From: CAWBUW01 sp963792075
Lineage (GTDB): Bacteria > Chloroflexota > Anaerolineae > Anaerolineales > UBA4823
Length of the DNA stretch: 64,000 nt
Assembly: GCA_963792075.1 (NCBI GenBank)
Contig: CAWBUW010000012.1
Coordinates: 2,542,001-2,606,000 of the forward strand
Direction: 5' to 3'
This document shows positions 59,042-64,000 of this stretch, one piece after another. Position 1 is the stretch's first letter. Every line of letters begins with the position of its first letter. The translations under genes and the position numbers were made by a program. A model generated the notes under the pieces. It was not told the DNA's origin, did no database searches, and saw only the letters and a list, made by a program, of their open reading frames with translations.

Positions 59042-60220
59042 TTATGGCACCCAGGCTTCCAGGCTGTAGGCAACGATCAAGACAAACATGACCAAAAGAC
59101 CCAGGCTTGCCCAAACCAGGCGCATCCAAGCCTTACGCAGGCGGGATGCCAGGCCGATAAAAACCGGAAACGCTAGAAAGAGGTGCCGGGGAAGCCCCAT
59201 CGTTGGATGAACCAGCCCGGTGTAATAGCTGAAACTGATCAGTGTGATTGCCAGAGAATACACACGATAGCTGCCATTCAAGCTTTTCCACGCCAGGCCA
59301 AGGGCGAGGAGAACCAGGCAGCAAGCCAGAAGTTTATGATCATATCTACATCTGGTTGGGCTAAAGTCTTTCTGGAGGGCAATCCACAATACCTGCCAGG
59401 GGGGCAGAAAAGCTTGTGAGGGGACAACCTGGTTTGCGCTGGGCGAGATGAAAAAGGAATAGATCCACCCCTGGAAAGTAGATGACTGCGTCACTGCCTC
59501 TCGGAATGCCAGGCTGCGATAACTAATCCAGGCCAGATAACCTCCTGCAGTCAGCGAGGGAGCGATCCAAGCCGGCTGTGGGGAGAACAATTCGCGCCAA
59601 TTGGGACGATGGATCTGCCAAATCTCCCAGGCTAAGGGTAGGATCAGGAGCAATCCTTGCTGGCGGGTTAACGATGCCAGGCAGCCAGCCAGGCCAGCCA
59701 ACCACCAACGGTTTCGGCGCATAGCGTAGAAACAGATGACGCTGCATAAAAGGAAAAGGCTCTCAGAATACGGGGCAAAGAGGATAAAGCTCAGGGGGAA
59801 AAAGCTGAGCAGAAAAAGGCTCTGAAAGCTTTCGGCTTGAGGCAAGTCGAGGCAGGCCAGGTGATAGTAACAAATCATGAAGAACAGGCTGGACAAAGTA
59901 CTCACGAGCAGCAGACTGAGCAAAGGGGACAAGTTAAACGCCGCCAGCAACCTGGCAAGCAGCGGGTAGAGTGGATGAAATTGCAATGTGCCGGTGCTCT
60001 TTTGATAGCCCTGGGTTACGATTTCCAGGTACCAATTTGCATCCCAGTGCTGCCAGAGATTAACCAGGTTCTGTGTGAGCCACTCTCGAAACGGATGAGT
60101 GGCGGGAAGCAGGGGAACATTGTACTCAAGCGCGATGGCAGGGTTGAGTGAGTTGGCTAGGATCGCTCCTGAACTGGTAATCAGGCGAAGGATGAGCCAA
60201 AGAACGATGATTTGGACCAT
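59042..60220 (-). CDS. Mannosyltransferase, PIG-V-like (GT-C)
   Basis: 392 aa with about ten membrane segments. WDANWYLEIVTQGYQ (Trp-Asp in the first loop), FHPLYPLLARLLA and FFPLSFILFAPYSESLFLL are the landmark motifs of the GPI-mannosyltransferase-2/PIG-V family of bacterial relatives. It would transfer mannose or a similar sugar from a polyprenyl donor at the outer face of the membrane. It is the first gene of the - strand part of the island, with a hairpin in the divergent space upstream. Confidence 0.85.
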   Translation of the reverse strand: MVQIIVLWLILRLITSSGAILANSLNPAIALEYNVPLLPATHPFREWLTQNLVNLWQHWDANWYLEIVTQGYQKSTGTLQFHPLYPLLARLLAAFNLSPLLSLLLVSTLSSLFFMICYYHLACLDLPQAESFQSLFLLSFFPLSFILFAPYSESLFLLCSVICFYAMRRNRWWLAGLAGCLASLTRQQGLLLILPLAWEIWQIHRPNWRELFSPQPAWIAPSLTAGGYLAWISYRSLAFREAVTQSSTFQGWIYSFFISPSANQVVPSQAFLPPWQVLWIALQKDFSPTRCRYDHKLLACCLVLLALGLAWKSLNGSYRVYSLAITLISFSYYTGLVHPTMGLPRHLFLAFPVFIGLASRLRKAWMRLVWASLGLLVMFVLIVAYSLEAWVP

Positions 60221-60310
60221 TTATTATTCTCTAAAGAACCATGAAGAAGAGTTTGGCTTGCAAGGAATTATAGCGTATCGGACAGATTTTTGTCGGAGTG
60301 TATTCCAGGG

Positions 60311-60356
60311 ATTTGGGTGTTGTCAGCAGCGTAAAGCCTGCTGACAACACCCAAAT
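60311..60356. repeat. 19-bp perfect hairpin between divergent genes
   Basis: Arms 60311-60329 and 60338-60356 are exact complements around CGTAAAGC. It lies 13 bp upstream of the extended -10 of the histidine kinase gene and 90 bp from the divergent start codon, so it is not at a gene end. Confidence 0.7.
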
Positions 60357-60368
60357 TTCCTCAGGCTG

Positions 60369-60377
60369 TGCTATACT
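60369..60377 (+). promoter_or_regulatory. Extended -10 promoter of the histidine kinase gene
   Basis: TGCTATACT with no good -35; transcription would start near 60384, 23 nt before ATG 60407. Its upstream side is occupied by the hairpin. Confidence 0.45.
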
Positions 60378-60406
60378 TTGGGGCATGCGTATGGAGGAGT
60401 GAGGTA

Positions 60407-61471
60407 ATGGCTACATCTAAAAAAGAAGCAGAAGCAAAAGCAAGTTCAGAGTTAGAAAATATGCGCTCAATGTTAACGAGCGAGCTCGAAAAAACGAAGC
60501 GAGAGCTGCGTGAACTTGGGTTAACCATTGAGCAGAGCCAGAGTGAGGTCAATAAGGTCACCCAGCGGCATGCCCAGACTACAATGCATTTACAGCAGAT
60601 ACAGGCCCAGATCGAGAGCCTGCCGCGCCAGGAAGTGCGCAGTGCTTACGATTCCGCGTTGGATGCGCAGCAGCGTTTATTTGTTATGCGCGGCCAGATA
60701 GATCGGTTGCAAAGCGATAAAACCCATGTAGAGCACTACCTGGCCGGATTGGAGCAGTTTGCCCACAGCCTGGAAACGTTTGCGCCCATACTTTCCGGAG
60801 GCAGCCGGACCTCCGCCATGGCCCAAACGGTTGAAATGATGATCCAGGGACAAGAAGCGGAACGGCAGCGGCTGGCGCGCAAAATGCACGATGGACCGGC
60901 GCAGGCGCTCTCCAATTTTATTTTGCAAACAGAAATCGCAGTGCGCTTGTTTGATATCGATCAGGGAAAGGCAAAAGAAGAATTGAGCAGCTTGAAAGGA
61001 GCCGCCTCCTCAACATTGCAGAAAGTACGCGATTTTATTTTTGAACTGCGCCCGATGATGTTGGATGATCTGGGGTTGATTCCTACTGTATCACGATACA
61101 TAGAATCCACGAAAGCCCAAGCCGGGTTCGATATCCGCTTTGCGTACACTGGAATGGACCAGCGGTTGGAGCCTTTTCTGGAGGTGCTGATCTTCCGATC
61201 AGTGCAAGAGTTATTGGGGAACGCAGCCCGGCATAGCCAGGCTACACAGGTTAAAGTGCAGATTGATGCTGCTGCTGGTGAGGTGAAAGTTAGTGTGGAT
61301 GATAACGGCCACGGTTTCGATGAAAACACAATCGCAGAAAGTGGCGGCATGGGCTTGAAAGTAATTCGAGACCGTGTGGAGATGCTTGGAGGGGATATGG
61401 AAATTGACAGCGCTCCAGGACAAGGGACACGGGTGACGTTTAGCGTACCTGGCGCTCCGGTGGCGGCCTAA
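60407..61471 (+). CDS. Sensor histidine kinase, DegS/NarX-type (HisKA_3)
   Basis: 354 aa from ATG 60407 (MATSKKEAEAKASSE). The N-terminal coiled coil (about 5-135) is without membrane segments, so the sensor is cytoplasmic, as in DegS. Phospho-acceptor EAERQRLARKMHDGPAQAL with His near 160; HATPase motifs VQELLGNAARHS (N box), DDNGHGFD (G1) and GGMGLKVIRDRVEMLGG (G2). It lies directly upstream of the Flp pilin promoter and 2.3 kb from a response regulator, so control of the pilus locus is plausible. Confidence 0.92.
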   Translation: MATSKKEAEAKASSELENMRSMLTSELEKTKRELRELGLTIEQSQSEVNKVTQRHAQTTMHLQQIQAQIESLPRQEVRSAYDSALDAQQRLFVMRGQIDRLQSDKTHVEHYLAGLEQFAHSLETFAPILSGGSRTSAMAQTVEMMIQGQEAERQRLARKMHDGPAQALSNFILQTEIAVRLFDIDQGKAKEELSSLKGAASSTLQKVRDFIFELRPMMLDDLGLIPTVSRYIESTKAQAGFDIRFAYTGMDQRLEPFLEVLIFRSVQELLGNAARHSQATQVKVQIDAAAGEVKVSVDDNGHGFDENTIAESGGMGLKVIRDRVEMLGGDMEIDSAPGQGTRVTFSVPGAPVAA

Positions 61472-61480
61472 CAAAACAGT

Positions 61481-61522
61481 CGGGATATCATTTGCGCTTT
61501 GTGCGCTGCAAATGATACCCCG
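61481..61522 (+). terminator. Hairpin after the histidine kinase gene
   Basis: Arms 61481-61495 and 61508-61522 pair at 14 of 15 positions, and the loop GCTTTGTGCGCT can extend the stem. It is 10 bp after the stop and 24 bp before the pilin promoter. Confidence 0.55.
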
Positions 61523-61545
61523 CTATTCCCTAACAAAAGTGAAGG

Positions 61546-61574
61546 TTGACAATTAGGACAAATTCTCATATGAT
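61546..61574 (+). promoter_or_regulatory. Strong sigma-70 promoter of the Flp pilin genes
   Basis: TTGACA (61546-61551) and TATGAT (61569-61574) with exact 17-bp spacing: the best promoter in the window. The leader of about 55 nt ends in GGAGG before the first pilin. Confidence 0.85.
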
Positions 61575-61633
61575 TTATGTAGATATCAAGCAGTATGCTT
61601 GACAACCTGGAGAATGGAAGGAGGTGAAAACAT

Positions 61634-61789
61634 ATGTTATTCTCAGCGAAAGAAAAAGGTCAGGGTATGGTGGAGTACGCGTTGATTATTGTTTTGATTG
61701 CCATCGTGGTGATTGTCATTTTGGCCATTGTCGGTACCCAGATTTCCACCGTCTTCTCTCAGATCGCTTCCGGTTTGAGTGGTTCGTAA
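61634..61789 (+). CDS. flp: Flp-type pilin 1
   Basis: 51 aa, too short for routine gene calls. MLFSAKEKGQGMVEYALI: a short charged leader, then the class III prepilin pattern with Glu at +5 after the G/Q cleavage region, followed by one long hydrophobic helix (LIIVLIAIVVIVILAIVG). AAGGAGGTGAAA precedes ATG 61634. Such pilins are cleaved by a TadV/CpaA-type peptidase and assembled by the tad machinery into Flp pili. Its protein sequence is identical to the next pilin although about 21 codons differ. Confidence 0.9.
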   Translation: MLFSAKEKGQGMVEYALIIVLIAIVVIVILAIVGTQISTVFSQIASGLSGS

Positions 61790-61853
61790 TCGTGTGAATT
61801 AGGCTGCTGAAATGCAGACCGTGTAAACCATTTTATTCGAAAGGAGATATCCT

Positions 61854-62009
61854 ATGTTGTTCTCAGCGAAAGAAAAAGGCCAAGGTATGGTGGAATACGC
61901 GTTGATCATCGTCTTAATCGCGATCGTAGTGATCGTTATCCTGGCGATCGTCGGCACCCAGATTTCTACCGTCTTCTCCCAGATCGCTTCCGGTTTGAGC
62001 GGTTCGTAA
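61854..62009 (+). CDS. flp: Flp-type pilin 2 (protein identical to pilin 1)
   Basis: 51 aa, ATG 61854 after AAAGGAGATATCCT. Identical residue for residue to pilin 1, but about 21 codons carry silent differences. The duplication is therefore old (or converged) and the protein sequence is under strong selection. A standard terminator follows its stop, so pilins 1 and 2 form one transcript. Confidence 0.9.
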   Translation: MLFSAKEKGQGMVEYALIIVLIAIVVIVILAIVGTQISTVFSQIASGLSGS

Positions 62010-62024
62010 TCAGTTCTACTATAA

Positions 62025-62060
62025 TAAAATTGACCCTGTCGTAAGACAGGGTCAATTTTA
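62025..62060 (+). terminator. Intrinsic terminator after pilin 2
   Basis: 16-bp perfect stem (62025-62040 / 62045-62060) with loop GTAA and a T-rich end (AATTTTATTG). Confidence 0.85.
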
Positions 62061-62103
62061 TTGTCCTGGGATGTTATATAAAGATGAAAGGAGGTGAGTG
62101 CAG

Positions 62104-62259
62104 ATGCAGTTTAAGCGTAAAGAAAAAGGCCAGGGCATGGTGGAATATGCTTTGATCGTCGTTTTAATTTCTGTTGTTGTTATTGTTGTGCTCAGCCTGA
62201 TCGGCACGCAGATTTCCACGGCGTTCAGCCAGATTGCATCTACGATGGCAGGTTCTTAG
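62104..62259 (+). CDS. flp: Flp-type pilin 3 (divergent)
   Basis: 51 aa, MQFKRKEKGQGMVEYALIVV then SVVVIVVLSLIGTQISTAF. Same architecture as pilins 1 and 2, but with about a dozen substitutions in the leader and helix. ATG 62104 follows AAAGGAGGTGAGTGCAG. It lies between two terminators and thus may have its own promoter, though I see none convincing. It could be a minor pilin or one used under other conditions. Confidence 0.9.
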   Translation: MQFKRKEKGQGMVEYALIVVLISVVVIVVLSLIGTQISTAFSQIASTMAGS

Positions 62260-62286
62260 ACCCCATCCAAGAGAATGCGGAAAATG

Positions 62287-62327
62287 GGTGTATGGTGACC
62301 AATAATCCACCATACACCTATTTTATT
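62287..62327 (+). terminator. Intrinsic terminator after pilin 3
   Basis: 11-bp perfect stem (62287-62297 / 62308-62318) with a 10-nt loop, followed by TATTTTATT. The remaining 62330-62530 has no gene or structure that I can support. Confidence 0.75.
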
Positions 62328-62535
62328 CTGGCACGAAAATTGTACCGTGGGATTATTGTTCCACACACCGAATGTGATGTGGGAGTGGCTCTCTATACTT
62401 ATTGCGTCAGTTCTGGGGTAACCCCGCCCTCAGACCTGGTACATGACAGATTGGCTTTCAATCTGGCTTGCACCAAATTTTGTAAAGGGTGGCGTATATT
62501 GAAATTATCGTGTAGACTATACATATGTAGTCCGC

Positions 62536-62563
62536 TTGACTTTTGTCGGAAAAAGCATATGAT
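62536..62563 (+). promoter_or_regulatory. Sigma-70 promoter of the cpaB operon
   Basis: TTGACT (62536-62541) and TATGAT (62558-62563) with 16-bp spacing, 41 bp upstream of the cpaB start. Confidence 0.7.
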
Positions 62564-62604
62564 AACAGTGTGAGTGTTTGCAGAATAACAGCACGGAGGT
62601 TAAC

Positions 62605-63768
62605 ATGCGTCGTGGTCGAATTTTCATATATCTTGCGCTTGTCTTGATCGTTGTCTTGGCTGCAGTCTTACTGCTGCCAAAATTCCTGGGAGGGGGGGCG
62701 GGAACACCTTCACAGGAACCGACTCCGTCACCGACGCCAGAAACAGTAATGATAGAAGTTGTAGCGATCGTGCAGAATGTCCAGCGGGGGGTTCCTTTAA
62801 CCGCCGATGTGCTGCAGAAGATTCCGATCAATGAAAACACCTTTGTTGAAGGGATGTTCACTGCAACTGAAAGCCTGATTGGCCGGCGGGTCAAGTTTGA
62901 CCTTGTGCCTGGTACACTGCTAACATCGGAAATGTTGTTTGACGAAGCGCAGCTTTCAACAACAGGTTCTGATTGGGCGTTGCTGATTCCGCGTGGCATG
63001 GTGGCTGTCTCTATCCCGGTCAGCCGCCTGGCCAGTGTTTCATATGCACCCCGGCGCGGGGATCACGTGAATGTGATCTCCACAATGATGTTTGTGGACC
63101 TCGATTCAGTGTACCAATCCGAGCTGCCGAACCAAACAGCATTGATCATTGCTCCAGGCCCCCAGGGAGAGCCTGGTAAAAGCCCAGTTGCATTGACGGG
63201 GTATTATGGGGGTCCGAGTGGAAGCTCTCCCCTTGGGCGAGTAGAAATTGAACCGCAGTTTGGCGAGGAGGGCGCTCCTTTCTATGTGCTTCCCTCAGGC
63301 CCGCAGAGGCCCCGCCTGGTCAGCCAAACGTTGATCCAGAATGTGATGGTGCTTCAGATAGGGAATTTCCCTCTAGAAACAGAAGAAAAGCTGAAGGCAG
63401 CAGAGACTACTGAGGTAGTATCGCCGACGGTAGAAACTGGCACGCCCCCCACGGGAGAAGTAGCTGCTGTGACGCCAACGCCAGTTCCAGTGCCACCTCC
63501 GCCGGATGTAATCACCCTGGTAGTCTCTCCACAAGATGCAATCACGCTTAACTATCTGATCTACAGCGGTGGTGAAATAACCTTGGTGCTTCGCGCCACA
63601 AATGATGACACCCTCGTGCAGACAGAGGCTGTAACTTTGCAGTTCTTGCTGGACCAATACGGAATTCCCGTCCCGGTTAAATTGCCTTTCGGGATGCAGC
63701 CGGCGCTGACTGAATTAGTACCACCTGTGTTGCCAAACGACAGCCCAACTCCGACCCCGGTACCATAG
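62605..63768 (+). CDS. cpaB: Flp pilus assembly protein CpaB/RcpC (SAF domain)
   Basis: 387 aa from ATG 62605 (MRRGRIFIYLALVLIV), GGAGG 6 nt upstream; a frame start at 62578 is unsupported. N-terminal membrane anchor (about 6-25), Pro/Thr linker, then a SAF domain at about 55-125: VQRGVPLTADVLQKIPI, LIGRRVKFDLVPGTLLTSEML. A RcpC-like domain with GMVAVSIPVSRLASVSYAPRRGDHVNV follows, then a C-terminal Pro/Thr tail. CpaB is thought to act in the periplasmic or cell-wall part of the tad apparatus. Genes downstream (CpaE-like) continue the operon. Confidence 0.92.
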   Translation: MRRGRIFIYLALVLIVVLAAVLLLPKFLGGGAGTPSQEPTPSPTPETVMIEVVAIVQNVQRGVPLTADVLQKIPINENTFVEGMFTATESLIGRRVKFDLVPGTLLTSEMLFDEAQLSTTGSDWALLIPRGMVAVSIPVSRLASVSYAPRRGDHVNVISTMMFVDLDSVYQSELPNQTALIIAPGPQGEPGKSPVALTGYYGGPSGSSPLGRVEIEPQFGEEGAPFYVLPSGPQRPRLVSQTLIQNVMVLQIGNFPLETEEKLKAAETTEVVSPTVETGTPPTGEVAAVTPTPVPVPPPPDVITLVVSPQDAITLNYLIYSGGEITLVLRATNDDTLVQTEAVTLQFLLDQYGIPVPVKLPFGMQPALTELVPPVLPNDSPTPTPVP

Positions 63769-63792
63769 GATTGAAGGAGAGGAAGTAGAAGG

Positions 63793-64000
63793 ATGGCAGA
63801 TAAGATCCGGGTCATCATTGTTGATGATATTGCAGAAACGCGAGAGAACATCCGTAAGCTGCTTCAATTTGAAAACGATGTAGAGGTAGTTGGGGCAGCG
63901 CGTACCGGTAAAGAGGGCATCGATGTAGCCAGGGAAGTGAAGCCGGATGTTATCTTGATGGATATCAACATGCCGGATATGGATGGGATTACGGCGACGG
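63793..64000 (+). CDS. Response regulator receiver, probably CpaE-like (3' end outside window)
   Basis: ATG 63793 opens a frame still running at the right edge (69 codons visible). IRVIIVDDIAETRENIRKLL has the acidic pair, and DVILMDINMPDMDGI contains the phospho-acceptor Asp, so this is a receiver domain. In Chloroflexota tad loci the CpaE ATPase often begins with such a domain; with cpaB 24 bp upstream this is the likely identity, but a NarL-type regulator partner for the kinase at 60407 is equally possible until the rest is seen. Confidence 0.8.
   Translation, partial: MADKIRVIIVDDIAETRENIRKLLQFENDVEVVGAARTGKEGIDVAREVKPDVILMDINMPDMDGITAT

Overview
The window reads as a bacterial chromosome segment, most likely from a Chloroflexota (Anaerolineae-like) genome. 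This is an inference from the combination of a menaquinone cluster, tad/Flp pilus genes with tandem short pilins, a GldA/F/G-like ABC operon, Thr/Pro-linker lipoproteins, a membrane pyrophosphatase and many TPR proteins. I could not run any phylogenetic search. Most of the DNA is GC-rich; several genes between about 42.2 and 52.4 kb are clearly more AT-rich.

0-6.5 kb: menaquinone genes menF (its start lies outside the window), menD, menB, menE and menH on the + strand. menC, menA and a quinone methyltransferase are not in the window. A DAHP synthase/chorismate mutase fusion (7.3-8.4 kb, - strand), which feeds the chorismate pathway, lies close by with a lipoprotein gene.

9.2-13.4 kb: a defence/stress block on the - strand. 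It holds a three-gene toxin-antitoxin-chaperone (TAC) operon (HigB-like toxin, HigA-like antitoxin, SecB-like chaperone), then a two-gene restriction-modification candidate and a Nudix hydrolase.

13.6-17.3 kb: an alpha/beta hydrolase, a ketoacyl-synthase-III-like enzyme and an acyl-CoA ligase, then tRNA-Arg(CCG). 17.5-19.7 kb: a promoter, a c-di-GMP-I (GEMM-I) riboswitch and a terminator precede a secreted subtilisin-like protease ending in 22 tandem GNWSG repeats.

19.7-28.6 kb (- strand): a class III cyclase/AAA/TPR regulator, a PrsW-type protease, a radical-SAM gene pair (the larger gene frameshifted at its 5' end), an IS110-family element whose non-coding end looks like a bridge RNA, and ndk. 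28.7-36.4 kb: a giant TPR/helix-hairpin-helix protein with 627-bp tandem repeats, and a K+-independent-type proton pyrophosphatase.

36.7-42.1 kb (+): a GldA/GldF/GldG-like ABC operon with a DUF4340 gene, then the primary sigma factor. 42.3-60.2 kb: an island of polytopic glycosyltransferases (GT87/DUF2029, PIG-V-like, GT2), a GT2-methyltransferase fusion and three paralogous membrane proteins. It also holds an ISAs1 remnant and several genes broken by single-base indels or one in-frame TGA. 60.4-64 kb: a DegS-like histidine kinase, three Flp pilins, CpaB and the start of a CpaE-like response regulator, which opens a tad pilus locus continuing beyond the window.

A recurring feature is the presence of long, almost perfect intergenic hairpins. 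They differ in sequence, but many share a GC-(3 nt)-GC apex, often GCGAAGC. A second recurring feature is a dispersed C/G-rich palindromic repeat that has twice become part of protein-coding sequence.
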